Assembly: GCF_900094795.1 (NCBI RefSeq)
Contig: NZ_FMBC01000006.1
Coordinates: 1-64,000 of the forward strand
Reading direction: 5' to 3'
Length of the DNA: 64,000 bases
Source: Kosakonia oryziphila
GTDB taxonomy: Bacteria; Pseudomonadota; Gammaproteobacteria; Enterobacterales; Enterobacteriaceae
This document shows, one piece after another, positions 9,346-20,014 of the stretch (position 1 is the stretch's first letter; each line of letters opens with the position of its first letter). The notes under the pieces are model-generated. The model did not search any database and had not been told where the DNA came from. It saw only the letters and a program-made list of their open reading frames with translations. Position numbers and translations under genes: made by a program.

Positions 9346-11046
9346 TTACTGTGCGGCTTTTTGTTCGACAGGCGCAGGTTGTTGTGAAGTAGCGGCAGGT
9401 TGCGTTTGTGGCACGTTATCGCAGGGTTTCTCTTTCGGGCAAACCAGATCCAGCATTTTCAGCGTGACGCCGTTAGTCCAGCCAAAGCCGTCCTGTAGCG
9501 GGTACTCGCCGCCGCCACCGCCCGTACCAGTGGTGCTGACATCATATTTTTCCACCAGTTTTTTCTCGCGGTCGTAGGTGTGCTGCACATTGGTCAGAAA
9601 ACGCCAGCTCACCTCCTGCGAAAGTTTCTGATGTTGGTAATTTTGCAGCCCCTCGGCGGCAACCCATTGCAGTGGCGCCCAGCCGTTAGGCGCATCCCAC
9701 TGTTGCCCGCTATTTACGGTGGTGGTGGAGATGCCGCCGGGTTTCAGTAGTCGCGCCTGCGTGGCGGCAGCCACTTTATCTGCACGATCCTTCGCTGCCG
9801 CGTTGACAAACAGCGGGAAGAGCGCCGCTGCCGTGAGCTGATTTCTGACCTTATGGGTTTTCAGATCGTAATCCGCATACCAGCCCTCTTTTTCATTCCA
9901 CAGATTGGCTTCGATGCCTTTCTGCCGCGCGGCGGCAAGGGATTCATACTGGGCGGCCTTTGCGGCATCACCGGAAACCTGATAGCCACGGGCAAGCATT
10001 TTTTCCATTTTGAACATCAACGCGTTCAGATCCACGGGCACAATGCTGGTGGTTCGAATGGTACCGAGCTGCTGTGGGTTATCCATCCAGCGCGAGCTGA
10101 AATCCCAGCCCGAGGCCGCAGCGGAACGCAAATCGCGATAGATCTCCGTGGCTGGGCGGTTGGGGTTATTTTTCGCCGTAGTGACATCATCAAGCCACGA
10201 TTCCGGACGCGGCGTGTCGCGGTCGTCCCAGTAACGGTTTAACACGGTTCCGTCATTCAGTTTCACTACGCGCTGGCTGGCCTGGCCCGGTTGCAGGCTA
10301 TCGGCGCCTTCCATCCAGTAGCGATACTCTTTTTCCATCTGTGGTAGCCAGGTTTTCAGCGTCTCATCGCCATCATGGGTGGCCAACAGTTCAACCATTA
10401 AGGCGAAAAACGGCGGCTGTGAACGGCTCAGATAGTAGGTGCGATTGCCATTGGGAATATGTCCCCACGTATCAATTTCATGCGCGAAGTTGGTCACCAT
10501 ATCGTTGATCTTGTCCCAGTGTCCGCTTTCAGCGAGGCCCAGCATCGTAAAGTAGCTATCCCAGTAATAAACTTCGCGGAAACGACCGCCAGGCACAACA
10601 TAGGGTTTTGGCAGCGGCAGCAAGGAATCCCACTTACCGGCGCTATCGGTTGTGCGTGTCAGGACGGGCCACAGGCCGTCGATATGCTCGCGCAGACTCT
10701 GCCCTTCAGGCGGAACATAGGCCTCGCCTTCTTTCGGTAAGGTAAAGTTAACATCGACGAAGTGGCGCAAATCGAAGCTGGTTTGGTTTCGCTGCATACG
10801 GTAATCCGCCAGGATCATCAGCGGATCGCCGTTGGGTACGGCATCTGCAAAGGTTTTCTGATCAGGAAAGAGTTTGGCGCTTTGCACATCATTAAACAGC
10901 GGGCCGAGCAGGATATCCGGTGATTGCTGCGCATTCGGGGCATCTGCGGACAGCGCCTGGGGAACAACGGCAAGTAATGCTCCACTTAAAACGACGTGCA
11001 TTGCCAGCAACAGCGAGCGCGGCTGGCGCATAACAGGTTTTATCAT
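9346..11046 (-). CDS. treA: Periplasmic trehalase
   Basis: TreA (GH37) hydrolyses trehalose to two glucose molecules in the periplasm. Both trehalase signatures are present: [14 protein letters not shown] near residue 150 and Q-W-D-A-P-N-G-W near residue 445. A signal peptide of about 35 residues precedes the mature protein, with a hydrophobic stretch [13 protein letters not shown]. The start is ATG at 11046 with AAGGAG upstream. The protein has 566 aa, close to E. coli TreA. The C-terminal tail ([10 protein letters not shown]) is a variable, disordered end as in E. coli. Confidence 0.96.
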   Translation of the reverse strand: MIKPVMRQPRSLLLAMHVVLSGALLAVVPQALSADAPNAQQSPDILLGPLFNDVQSAKLFPDQKTFADAVPNGDPLMILADYRMQRNQTSFDLRHFVDVNFTLPKEGEAYVPPEGQSLREHIDGLWPVLTRTTDSAGKWDSLLPLPKPYVVPGGRFREVYYWDSYFTMLGLAESGHWDKINDMVTNFAHEIDTWGHIPNGNRTYYLSRSQPPFFALMVELLATHDGDETLKTWLPQMEKEYRYWMEGADSLQPGQASQRVVKLNDGTVLNRYWDDRDTPRPESWLDDVTTAKNNPNRPATEIYRDLRSAAASGWDFSSRWMDNPQQLGTIRTTSIVPVDLNALMFKMEKMLARGYQVSGDAAKAAQYESLAAARQKGIEANLWNEKEGWYADYDLKTHKVRNQLTAAALFPLFVNAAAKDRADKVAAATQARLLKPGGISTTTVNSGQQWDAPNGWAPLQWVAAEGLQNYQHQKLSQEVSWRFLTNVQHTYDREKKLVEKYDVSTTGTGGGGGEYPLQDGFGWTNGVTLKMLDLVCPKEKPCDNVPQTQPAATSQQPAPVEQKAAQ

Positions 11047-12011
11047 CAATCATTCTCCTTGAGCTGGTGCATAACGGCACCGCTGACATCAATCTTGTCC
11101 AAACCTTAGACGAATATCAGATAAATCGCGTGCCCGGTTTGGCATTTTGCGCGATTCCAGACTATTTCCCCGTCTGGCTACGACGAAAATGCGTTTTTTT
11201 CGCAAAAGTGTGACGGCAGTTGACCAATACCGCAGGGTTATTATTTTTAGCAGATCAAATCAAACCGGGCGTAAAAAATAGACAATATTGCGGCAAATCA
11301 ATGCGGCTGAAAGGTTTCATTTAATGTGATTTCAAAGCGATTAAGTATCGCTAAATAATTTCATACGAGGAATATTCTCACTCGAAAACAACCTACGATA
11401 CCCATAAGAAATAGTTTAGTGCGTGACTATGTGCATTCGGTAAAGAGACGCTCATTATCCAATATATTTTTCCAATACTGACAAAAGAATCCGAAACAGG
11501 GGGGTAAAAGCACCTAATCCTTGCATTTAATCGGGAATTAAAACTACCAAATATTGTAGTATTTATTCGTATATTTATATTTTTAAGATTACTCTTATCA
11601 CCTTATTTTTATTATATGCTATGAGGGTGGTAATGAATATTATATATTTAATTTCAGTAAGTTATTGGATTTTGGTTTAATGAGATCACGTGATGTTCTG
11701 CTGATTTTCATATTTCCTTCCCCAAGTGAAATTTTTTCTTAAGAATCATCTTATTTTGCAAAAAAATTAAATAATCTTATTTCAACAGGTCGGGGAATGT
11801 ATTGTATTGAATAACCCGATCTGTAAAATTGTGTCATGATAGTCAATGAAAAGTAATAATATTGCGGCCTTGCCTCGTGCAGGCTCGTGCGGTAGCTATG
11901 CCTTTTATTCATTATCACTGCGTTTTGCTGGAATATTTAGAGCGATTTGACTGCTACTTTCCGAAACGCTTCTGGTCAACACAGTAATATATTTGCAATG
12001 GAAAAAAATCT
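11047..12011. other. A+T-rich non-coding region upstream of the T6SS island
   Basis: No gene is supported in these 965 bases. The left part must carry the treA promoter. From about 11300 to 11860 the sequence becomes markedly A+T-rich, unlike the flanking core genes, with runs such as 11570-11640. Such tracts are typical H-NS targets at the edge of acquired islands and probably contain the T6SS promoter. A small inverted repeat (ACTAC, 8-base spacer, GTAGT) lies at 11543-11560. No sigma-54 motif was convincing. Confidence 0.6.
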
Positions 12012-12506
12012 ATGAACATGCGAATTGTCCTGGCTCTTCTTTTTGTCTTTGGCGTTAGTGGGTGTAAGGCGCCACCGAAACCGGCTCCGGGCGACGACAC
12101 CATTGTTACCAGTGAAGTGAATGGCGTTACCTTAACTCACCGTTATGCAGTCCTTGCTCCAACAGAATTTACCCCCATTAACCAAAACTATCGTGCGCTC
12201 TATCCGGCATCCGTCATGAGCAAACCGGATTTCGGCGGCAAAGTGATCCGCCAGCTTGAAGCCGGTAAAACCTATGTTGTTCTGGGACAGGTAGAGCGTT
12301 TCTGGATGGCGCTGGCGGATGAAGGGAAGGAAGAACTTATTGGCTATGTGCCGATGCGCGCCGTGGTGAAAAGCGATCTGTACGACAAAACGCTGCGTGA
12401 AGACCGTCGTCGCAGAGTTGCGCCGAAAAAACAGACCTGCGTGACGGTAGATGGCAGCGGCAAAGCCTGCAAAAACGCTAACTCAGGAACCTGGATCATC
12501 GATTAA
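12012..12506 (+). CDS. T6SS-associated lipoprotein with SH3-like region
   Basis: This 164-aa lipoprotein heads the T6SS operon. The signal peptide ends in V-S-G-C with the lipidated cysteine at residue 18. Residues 65-120 look like a bacterial SH3-type fold (G-K-V-I-R-Q-L-E-A-G-K-T-Y-V-V-L-G then W-M-A-L-A-D-E). A basic tail D-R-R-R-R-V and two cysteines (around residues 143 and 153) follow. Similar small lipoproteins precede tssJ in some clusters; a role in anchoring the machine to the envelope is plausible but not shown. No core Tss name applies. Confidence 0.7.
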   Translation: MNMRIVLALLFVFGVSGCKAPPKPAPGDDTIVTSEVNGVTLTHRYAVLAPTEFTPINQNYRALYPASVMSKPDFGGKVIRQLEAGKTYVVLGQVERFWMALADEGKEELIGYVPMRAVVKSDLYDKTLREDRRRRVAPKKQTCVTVDGSGKACKNANSGTWIID

Positions 12507-12529
12507 TCCAGCCGTGACGAGTGCCAGAT

Positions 12530-13036
12530 ATGAATAACAACATGGTTGTGCGCCAGTTCTGTCTGGTGTTTTTCTTTGTGCTGGCCACCCTGGCCAGCGG
12601 TTGTGGTTCTTCTTCACACAGCGTACCTACCAGCTACAACCTTCAGTTCAGGGCTCATCCGCAAATCAATGAGTCCGCTCCTCTCAAAGTCAGGGTTCTG
12701 CTGTTGAAATCGGACGCCACGTTTATGTCGGCCGATTTCTGGTCGCTGCAAAATAGCGCTGACAGCGTGCTGGGTGCCAATCTGCTCAACAGCGATGAAT
12801 TTTTCCTGATGCCCGGCCAGTTGTCGAAAACGCTCAGTGGCAAAAGCGCGCCGGAGGCGCGTTACATCGGCGTGATCGCGGAATATCAGGCTCTGGATGG
12901 CAAGAAATGGCGTATCTCCCTGCCACTGCCGGTGCAGGGAGAGAGCCACTTCTACGAATTCTGGAAATCCTCTGCGGACGAACTAGAAGCGAATCTTTTC
13001 CTCGACATCAATGGAATTCGTGTCATTTCCAAATAG
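12530..13036 (+). CDS. tssJ: T6SS outer-membrane lipoprotein TssJ
   Basis: TssJ is the lipoprotein that tethers TssM to the outer membrane in the T6SS membrane complex. ATG at 12530 gives 168 aa; a GTG three codons earlier is possible. The signal peptide ends in L-A-S-G-C. The mature part matches the family: L-K-V-R-V-L-L-L-K-S near residue 50, F-M-S-A-D-F-W-S-L and a final D-I-N-G. It sits directly before tssK, tssL and tssM. Confidence 0.88.
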   Translation: MNNNMVVRQFCLVFFFVLATLASGCGSSSHSVPTSYNLQFRAHPQINESAPLKVRVLLLKSDATFMSADFWSLQNSADSVLGANLLNSDEFFLMPGQLSKTLSGKSAPEARYIGVIAEYQALDGKKWRISLPLPVQGESHFYEFWKSSADELEANLFLDINGIRVISK

Positions 13037-13060
13037 CGCCAGCCTAAACAGGAAAACAGT

Positions 13061-14404
13061 ATGAATAAAGCAGAAAAGGTCATATGGACTGAAGGTATGT
13101 TTCTGCGTCCTCATCATTTTCAGCGTGCGGAAAGTTACCTGCAACATCACATTCGCGAGTGGGGGACACTGCAACGCCCGTACCTTTGGGGCTACCTGGA
13201 TCTTGAACTGGATGACGCGATGTTACGTCAGGGCTGCATCGCTCTGAGCTCAGCCAGTGGTTTACTGCCGGATGGCACTTTTTTCTCTTTCCACGACGCA
13301 CGGCAGGCGCCAGCACCGCTGGCTATCCCGGATAACACCAACAATGAGCGCGTTGTTCTGGCGTTGCCGGTGCGACGCGGCGGACGAGACGAAGTTATTT
13401 TCAGCGAAGAGAAAGATTCGCTGGCGCGTTACGTCACCTGGGAAAGCGAAGTGGATGATGATAACGCGATGTCCATCGGATCGGCTGCCGTGCAGTTTGG
13501 TCGTTTGCGACTAAAACTGATGCTGGAAAAAGATCTGAGCGCCGAATGGACGGCCATTGGCGTGGTTCACGTGCTGGAGAAACGTAACGATAATCATATT
13601 CGCCTCGATACGCGTTATATCCCACCGGTACTGAACGCCATCAATAATCCGCTACTGTATGGTGTCCTCAACGATCTGCAAAGTTTGCTGGCGCAGCGTA
13701 GCCAGCAAATAGGCCAACGTCTGCGTCAACCGGGGCGTTTTAATACCTCGGAAATGGTGGAATTCACATTGCTGGCGCTGATCAATCACCATCTTGGCGA
13801 GGTGGCGCATCTGAAAACACTGCCAATGGTCCACCCGGAAGCGCTGTGGCGTAGCTGGCTGCCGTTCGCCACGGAACTGACGACCTGGACCGCAGCGCGT
13901 TCACCGGAGGAGGCGCTGCCGGTTTATGACCATGACGATCTCGCGGGCTGCTTCAGCAAGCTGCAATTGATGTTGCGCCAGGGGCTGTCGCTGGTGATGG
14001 AAGAGCATGCTATCCAGCTTCCGCTCACCGAACGCACTCACGGCCTGAATGTCGCCACGCTGCCGAATACCAGCATGGCGCGGGAGTTCGGCTTTGTGCT
14101 GGCGGTCAAAGCCAGTGTGCCGGGTGAAATCCTGCAAACCCATTTCCCGGCACAGATGAAAGTCGCCCCGGTCACCAAAATCCGCGATCTGGTACAGCTC
14201 CAGTTGCCTGGCATGATGCTACGCGCCATGCCGGTCGCGCCGCCGCAGATTCCGTGGCATGCCGGTTACAACTATTTCGAGTTGGAAAAAGGCGGCGAAC
14301 TCTGGAACGAAATGGAGAAATCGGGGGCTTTCGCACTGCATCTGGCGGGCGAATTCCCGGGTCTTGATATGGAGTTTTGGGCCATCCGTAGCCCGACTGA
14401 ATAA
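13061..14404 (+). CDS. tssK: T6SS baseplate protein TssK
   Basis: TssK trimers link the baseplate to the membrane complex through TssL and TssM. The 447-aa protein begins with the family hallmark W-T-E-G-M-F-L-R-P-H-H-F-Q (residues 9-21) and has the expected length. The C-terminal region contains Y-F-E-L-E-K-G-G-E-L-W. An ACAGGAAAACAGT ribosome site precedes the ATG, and tssL follows 17 bases after the stop. Confidence 0.97.
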   Translation: MNKAEKVIWTEGMFLRPHHFQRAESYLQHHIREWGTLQRPYLWGYLDLELDDAMLRQGCIALSSASGLLPDGTFFSFHDARQAPAPLAIPDNTNNERVVLALPVRRGGRDEVIFSEEKDSLARYVTWESEVDDDNAMSIGSAAVQFGRLRLKLMLEKDLSAEWTAIGVVHVLEKRNDNHIRLDTRYIPPVLNAINNPLLYGVLNDLQSLLAQRSQQIGQRLRQPGRFNTSEMVEFTLLALINHHLGEVAHLKTLPMVHPEALWRSWLPFATELTTWTAARSPEEALPVYDHDDLAGCFSKLQLMLRQGLSLVMEEHAIQLPLTERTHGLNVATLPNTSMAREFGFVLAVKASVPGEILQTHFPAQMKVAPVTKIRDLVQLQLPGMMLRAMPVAPPQIPWHAGYNYFELEKGGELWNEMEKSGAFALHLAGEFPGLDMEFWAIRSPTE

Positions 14405-14421
14405 GAGAGCGAGCGCACAAT

Positions 14422-15660
14422 ATGCAGGAACAAAACGCCGCCGGCAGTGATGCCGCTCTGGCAGGAGCCAGTGGTAACAATCCTTTGGTCGCAGCGGCAA
14501 ACCCGCTACTTAATGCAATACCGCAAATCCGCTTTTCAGTCTCCCATGACGATCAAAGCGGTTTGCGTCAGCGTTTAATTGATGAGATCCGCCGTTTTGA
14601 AGTGCGCTGCCAGCAATCCGGGCTAGCCTACGAGGTGATCGTCGGCGCGCGCTATTGCCTCTGTACCGCGCTGGATGAAGCCGCAGCGCTGACGCCGTGG
14701 GGCAGCCGTGGCGTCTGGTCCGGCAGCGGCCTGCTGGTGACATTCCACAACGAAACCTGGGGCGGAGAGAAGTTCTTCCAACTGCTGGCGCGGCTGTCGC
14801 AAAACCCGCGCGAGCATATCGCATTGCTGGAGCTGATCAACTTCTGCCTGCTGCTTGGCTTTGAAGGCCGATATCGGGTGATGGACAACGGCCGTACGCA
14901 ACTGGAAACCATCAAACAGCGTCTGTGGCAGATGATCCGTGGCGTGCGTGGTAACTATTCGCCGCCGCTTTCACCGCATCCGGAAGATCAACCGGTGATG
15001 CGCAAACTCTGGCGTCCGGTGATCCCATTATGGGCCTGCGTTGGGTTGGCGGGCTTCCTCGCCTGCCTGTTCTATATTGTGCTCAACTGGCGGCTTGGCG
15101 ACAACACCAGCCCGGTACTGGCGAAAATCTATCAGACGCAGTTGCCGGAAGCCGCCATTGCCCAACCAGCGGCAAGTGCGCCGCCGGTGCTTAATCTGCG
15201 TGCCTTCCTGCGCCCGGAAATTCAGCAAGGGCTGGTGGCGGTGCGCGATGAAGCCGATCGCAGCGTGGTGACCTTAAAAGGCGATGGGCTGTTTGCCTCT
15301 GGTTCGACGGTGGCGCGCGACAGGTACGAACCGGTGATCGACCGCGTCGCCCAGGCCATGAACAATGTCAGTGGCCGCATTCTGGTGGTCGGCTTTAGCG
15401 ATAACGTGCCGATCCGCAGCGCGCGATTCGCCTCTAACTACGAGCTCTCTCTGGAGCGTGCGCGCTCGGTGCAGTCGCTGTTGCAAAAGCATCTGTCGCA
15501 GCCGGAACGCGTGAAAGCGGAAGGGCGAGGGGAGATGAACCCAATCGCGCCGAACAACACGCCGGAAAACCGCGCCCGCAACCGCCGCGTAGAGATTACT
15601 TTGCTGGTGTCGCCGGAGAATACGGCCGCCGAGCTAAACGGACTGCCGCAAGGAAACTAA
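14422..15660 (+). CDS. tssL: T6SS inner-membrane protein TssL with OmpA-like C-terminus
   Basis: TssL is a tail-anchored inner-membrane component. Residues 20-190 form the cytoplasmic DotU/IcmH domain (C-T-A-L-D-E-A-A-A-L-T-P-W-G). One membrane segment lies near residues 198-220. The periplasmic part ends in an OmpA-like peptidoglycan-binding domain with G-F-S-D-N-V-P-I and N-R-A-R-N-R-R-V-E-I. The built-in OmpA domain means no separate TagL is needed. The 412-aa length fits this evolved TssL form. Confidence 0.96.
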   Translation: MQEQNAAGSDAALAGASGNNPLVAAANPLLNAIPQIRFSVSHDDQSGLRQRLIDEIRRFEVRCQQSGLAYEVIVGARYCLCTALDEAAALTPWGSRGVWSGSGLLVTFHNETWGGEKFFQLLARLSQNPREHIALLELINFCLLLGFEGRYRVMDNGRTQLETIKQRLWQMIRGVRGNYSPPLSPHPEDQPVMRKLWRPVIPLWACVGLAGFLACLFYIVLNWRLGDNTSPVLAKIYQTQLPEAAIAQPAASAPPVLNLRAFLRPEIQQGLVAVRDEADRSVVTLKGDGLFASGSTVARDRYEPVIDRVAQAMNNVSGRILVVGFSDNVPIRSARFASNYELSLERARSVQSLLQKHLSQPERVKAEGRGEMNPIAPNNTPENRARNRRVEITLLVSPENTAAELNGLPQGN

Positions 15661-15663
15661 AGG

Positions 15664-18600
15664 ATGAATATGTTGCTTTCATTGCTGACCAACCGCATTT
15701 TGTGGGGTTTCCTTGGCGTGACGGGGCTGGCTGCCGTGATCTGGATGATCGGCCCACAGCTCTCCGTCGTCGACTCCCGTCCGCTTGAGTCAGAGCAAAA
15801 CCGCATGATCACTATTGCGGTGATGTACCTGATTTGGGTTCACAGCCACATTGTGCCGCGCCTCTATAATGCCTGGCTCAACCGCAAGCTGATGGACAAC
15901 CTGAAAAGCGAAGAAGCCAAAGATCCGCTCGAGCGCAAACGCCTGAACAGTGAAGATCAGGTGCTCAATGAGCGCTTTGAAGAGGCCGCACAGGTACTGA
16001 AAAAAGCCCACTTTAACCAGCCAGGCCTGCGTGGACAGTGGACACAGCGCTTCAGCACCCAGTATCTGTATCAGTTACCGTGGTACGTGATCATTGGCGC
16101 GCCGGGTTCCGGGAAAACCACTGCGCTTGTGAACTCCGGCCTGCAATTCCCACTGGCGGATCGCTTTGGTAAAACTGCGCTACGCGGCATCGGCGGAACG
16201 CGTAACTGTGACTGGTGGTTCACCAACGAAGCGGTACTGCTGGATACAGCCGGTCGTTACACCACGCAGGAGAGCGAGCAGGTTCAGGACGCCAGCGAAT
16301 GGGCGAAATTTCTCGGTCTGCTGCAAAAATACCGCCGTCGCCAGCCGATTAACGGCGTGATTGTGACGGTCAGCATCGCCGATCTACTGACACAATCCGC
16401 AGAAGCTTCCCGTGAACAGGCGCTCAATTTGCGCCAGCGCCTGACTGAGTTGCATGAGCAGTTGGGCATTCGTTTCCCGGTTTACGTGCTGGTAACCAAA
16501 GCCGACTTGCTGAAAGGTTTTCGCGCCTATTTTGCCGGTTTTGATAAAGCACAGCGCGACCAGATCTGGGGATTCACCTTCCCGTGGGAAAAAGCCAGAC
16601 TGGCGGATTTTGACTTGCAAGGCAGTTTTCTGCAGGAATTTGCCCTGTTACAGCAGCGGCTGGATGCGGCGCTACCGGACACACTCTTGCGGGAAAGCGA
16701 TGCGCAGGCACGCGCGGAATGTTTCCTGTTTCCGCAGGAGTTCGCCGCACTTCGCCCGCTGCTGTCTGACTACCTGAACACACTGTTTGCCCGCTCTAAC
16801 TTCGAAACCGAGTTCTCGCCGCGAGGTATTTATTTCGCCAGCGGTACGCAGGAAGGCCTGCCTTTCGACCGCGTGATGGGCGAACTCAGCCGGGCGCTTT
16901 CGCTGCCACAGGGTAAAGCCGGGGATAACTGGGATTCGGTAAGTAAAGAGGAGCCGGTACCGGGCGGAAAAGGCCAGAGCTTCTTTATCAAGCATGTGCT
17001 GCAAAACGTCATCTTCCAGGAAGCGGGTATTGCCGGACAAAACCGTTGGTGGGAGCTACGCAGCCGGGCGGTGATCTGGTCCGGTTATGCGGCGTTGCTA
17101 GCGCTGCTGATTATTGTCAGCGCCTTGTGGCTGACCAGCTACGGCAATAACAAAGATTACCTTGATGAAGTGCAAGCCAAAGTGCCTGCGCTGGAGCAGG
17201 AGATCAAAGCCCTGCGTAGCCGCCAGCAGGGCGATCTTTTTGCCATGCTGCCGCTGCTGAACGGGCTTTCCGCGCTGCCGCAGAGCAACGCTTTCGACAT
17301 CAACAATCCGCCGATCACCCGCCGTATGGGATTGTATCGCGGTAACGATGTGGCCGACGCCTCACAGACGCTGTATCAGAAAGCGCTGCAACAGATGCTA
17401 TTGCCGGAAGTGGCGATGCGCATTACCACCTGGCTGCGCAACGATAACGGCAGCGATGTGGAGTACAGCTACGAGGCGCTGAAAGCCTATCAAATGCTCT
17501 ATCAGCCGAAACATTACGACGGCAAATTTCTGCATTCGTGGGTGATGCTTAATCTGGAGCGCAACCTGCCGCAGAACGTCACCCAGGCGCAGATCCGCCA
17601 GCTTGAATGGCATCTGACACAACTGCTGGAGCCGCAAATTCAGTCATCGCCGTACGCCAAAGATGATGCGTTAATCAGCCGCGAGCAGGCAATGATTAAC
17701 CAGCAACCGCTCTCCACACGCGTTTATGGCCGGCTGAAACGTCTGCTGGAACATGATGACAACCTGAAGCCAGTTTCGCTGGCTTCACTTGGCGGGCCGC
17801 AAAGCGAGCTGGTTTTTTCGCGTAAAAGCGGCAAACCAGTGAGCGAGGGGCTGCCGGGGTTGTACACGCCGGATGGTTACTGGAATAACTTCAACGCCAG
17901 GATCGCACCGGTCACCGCTTCCCTGCATGAAGATGATAGCTGGGTACTGGGTGCGACCACTCAGCCGGAAGACAAACAGCAGACGGATAACGCGGTGCGT
18001 CAGCTCTACGCCCGAGACTTTATCACCCTGTGGGACAACTTCTTAAGTGACATTCAGTTGAATAACAGCGCCGATCTGAATCAGCGCATCAATACGGCGC
18101 GTTTGCTATCCGGCAACAACTCACCGCTGCGTCGGCTGGTGATCAACCTGAGTCAGCAACTGAAACTGACGCGGGATGAGCCGGAAGACGCTGAAAAAGC
18201 GAAACGCGATGGCAGCACTAACCGTGGTACGCAGATGCTGGAAACCCTGTTCAGCAACCACGACGGTGCAGCACAAGCCACCAATGCTGCGGCCAGCCAG
18301 ACACCGGAACAACAGGTAACCGAGCACTTTGCGCCGATTATTGAACTGGCGCAGCCGCTGGAAAAGGGTGGAAAAACCCTCGTCTTTGATGATTTTCTCA
18401 AGCAGGTTGATGAGTTGTACCGCTATCTGACTGCTGTTCAGGATGCTGCCAACAGTGGGATGCCCCCGCCGGGTGGCGAAGCGATCAGCCGTTTACAGGC
18501 CAGCGCCGGACGTCTGCCAGGAGGACTGCAAACCATGTTCAGTAACATGGCAGTGGGAGCCAGCAGCGATACACAGCGCCGGGAACTGGAAAATGTTCGC

Positions 18601-19278
18601 AAGCGTATCAGCGTTGAAGTAGGCAGCTTCTGCCGTCAGGCCATCGCCGGGCGTTATCCGCTGGTACGCTCCGCCAGCAGCGAAGCCACGCCGGACGATC
18701 TGGCGCGTATGTTCGCACCGGGCACCGGTCTGATGGACACCTTCTTTCGCGATAATCTCACCAATAAAGTCGATACTACACAGTCCACCTGGCGCTTTAT
18801 GCCGGGTATTGACGGCAAAACACTACCGGGCAGTGAAGGTTTGTTGGTGCCGTTTCAGCAGGCACAATCTATCCGTGATGCTTTCTTTGCCAATGGCAGC
18901 ACTACCCCGTCGTTTCGTACCACGGTGCGCACGGTACGTATGGATAACACCATCCTGACCATGACACTGGATGTGGACGGGCAAATCCTGCGTTACAGCC
19001 ACGGGCCGCAGGCGGTACAAATCGTTAACTGGCCGGGATCGGGCGGAACCAACCAGGTGCGGATGCAACTCGGTCTGGCTAGCGGTACAACCGCGACGCT
19101 GGTCACCAACGGCGCTTGGGCACTGAATCGCTTTTTCGATAAAGCCCGCGTCAGCCCCGGCAGTAGTACCCTTAGCCGCCAGGCGACATTCACCGTTGAC
19201 GGGCATCAGGTAACGCTGGAGTTTGCGCCGAACAGCATCCGTAACCCGTTCCAGCTTCCCCGTTTCGCATGTCCTTGA
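15664..19278 (+). CDS. tssM: T6SS inner-membrane protein TssM (IcmF)
   Basis: TssM spans the inner membrane and periplasm, connecting TssL to TssJ. The 1204-aa product has two N-terminal membrane segments, a cytoplasmic domain with Walker A G-A-P-G-S-G-K-T-T near residue 148, a third membrane segment at about 475-495, and a long periplasmic IcmF-related and DUF1215-type region. The C-terminal domain binds TssJ in homologues. It starts four bases after tssL, so the two are likely translationally linked. Confidence 0.97.
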   Translation: MNMLLSLLTNRILWGFLGVTGLAAVIWMIGPQLSVVDSRPLESEQNRMITIAVMYLIWVHSHIVPRLYNAWLNRKLMDNLKSEEAKDPLERKRLNSEDQVLNERFEEAAQVLKKAHFNQPGLRGQWTQRFSTQYLYQLPWYVIIGAPGSGKTTALVNSGLQFPLADRFGKTALRGIGGTRNCDWWFTNEAVLLDTAGRYTTQESEQVQDASEWAKFLGLLQKYRRRQPINGVIVTVSIADLLTQSAEASREQALNLRQRLTELHEQLGIRFPVYVLVTKADLLKGFRAYFAGFDKAQRDQIWGFTFPWEKARLADFDLQGSFLQEFALLQQRLDAALPDTLLRESDAQARAECFLFPQEFAALRPLLSDYLNTLFARSNFETEFSPRGIYFASGTQEGLPFDRVMGELSRALSLPQGKAGDNWDSVSKEEPVPGGKGQSFFIKHVLQNVIFQEAGIAGQNRWWELRSRAVIWSGYAALLALLIIVSALWLTSYGNNKDYLDEVQAKVPALEQEIKALRSRQQGDLFAMLPLLNGLSALPQSNAFDINNPPITRRMGLYRGNDVADASQTLYQKALQQMLLPEVAMRITTWLRNDNGSDVEYSYEALKAYQMLYQPKHYDGKFLHSWVMLNLERNLPQNVTQAQIRQLEWHLTQLLEPQIQSSPYAKDDALISREQAMINQQPLSTRVYGRLKRLLEHDDNLKPVSLASLGGPQSELVFSRKSGKPVSEGLPGLYTPDGYWNNFNARIAPVTASLHEDDSWVLGATTQPEDKQQTDNAVRQLYARDFITLWDNFLSDIQLNNSADLNQRINTARLLSGNNSPLRRLVINLSQQLKLTRDEPEDAEKAKRDGSTNRGTQMLETLFSNHDGAAQATNAAASQTPEQQVTEHFAPIIELAQPLEKGGKTLVFDDFLKQVDELYRYLTAVQDAANSGMPPPGGEAISRLQASAGRLPGGLQTMFSNMAVGASSDTQRRELENVRKRISVEVGSFCRQAIAGRYPLVRSASSEATPDDLARMFAPGTGLMDTFFRDNLTNKVDTTQSTWRFMPGIDGKTLPGSEGLLVPFQQAQSIRDAFFANGSTTPSFRTTVRTVRMDNTILTMTLDVDGQILRYSHGPQAVQIVNWPGSGGTNQVRMQLGLASGTTATLVTNGAWALNRFFDKARVSPGSSTLSRQATFTVDGHQVTLEFAPNSIRNPFQLPRFACP

Positions 19279-19295
19279 ACTGCAAAGGAACGCCA

Positions 19296-20003
19296 ATGAC
19301 GATGACTTCAGCAATAAGCTGGTACGGAAAACTGCCGAGTGCCGGTGATTTTTTACAGCGCCGCTTTCCCGATGCGCTGCAACGGCAGTGGTCCCACTGG
19401 TTCCAGGTGGGGTTGATGACCTGGCAAAAAGAAGAACAGCGCGCCAGCGATCGCCAGTTTGGCAATGCGCCGGTATGGAATTTTGTTGTCCCGCCTATGC
19501 TCGGCGGGCAGCAAGTCCAGATGGGCTGTCTGCTGCCGGGGCGTGACAGCGTTGGGCGGCAGTATCCTATTTGCGCGCTGATGGCGATTAACCCGCTGGA
19601 GTGGACGCCGCGCCATCTGGCACAGGCGGGCGACTGGTATCAGCAACTGGGCCGTACGCTGCTGCATGCTATCCGTAACGGCTACTCGCCGGAACAGCTT
19701 GACCAGGCGCTACTGTCGATTCCACCCGTGCAACTGGTTGCGCCGGAATCGCGCTCGGAAATTCTTGATGTGATCGGTTATGAAGGCGACGGTGAATCGA
19801 CCATTGGCTGGAATCAGGCCGCCGAATGTTTTGACCCGCTGCGCCAGATCAGTTTCTGGTGGACCAACCGTAGTGACGGTTATCCGCTCTATACACACGT
19901 ACACAGCGGCAATTTTACCGGGCAGCTCTTTACGCTGCTGTTTGACCCGGCGGGGGGCGCAAGACCTGGTCGCCACGGTCTTTACCCTCCGATGTTTGAA
20001 TAA
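19296..20003 (+). CDS. tagF: T6SS regulator TagF (ImpM family)
   Basis: TagF is a post-translational repressor of T6SS assembly in P. aeruginosa, acting against the Fha/PpkA pathway. The ATG at 19296 follows AAAGGAACGCCA; an in-frame start overlapping tssM lacks such a site. The 235-aa product starts with the ImpM motif W-Y-G-K-L-P-S-A-G-D-F and has P-V-W-N-F-V-V near residue 55. It lies between tssM and tssA. Confidence 0.92.
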   Translation: MTMTSAISWYGKLPSAGDFLQRRFPDALQRQWSHWFQVGLMTWQKEEQRASDRQFGNAPVWNFVVPPMLGGQQVQMGCLLPGRDSVGRQYPICALMAINPLEWTPRHLAQAGDWYQQLGRTLLHAIRNGYSPEQLDQALLSIPPVQLVAPESRSEILDVIGYEGDGESTIGWNQAAECFDPLRQISFWWTNRSDGYPLYTHVHSGNFTGQLFTLLFDPAGGARPGRHGLYPPMFE

Positions 20004-20014
20004 GCAGGTTGCGG

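Noticed and set aside
11150..11180. Sigma-54-like TTGGCATTTTGCG before the T6SS island
   Set aside because: The spacing between the GG and GC elements is wrong for a -24/-12 promoter and it lies closer to treA than to the T6SS genes.
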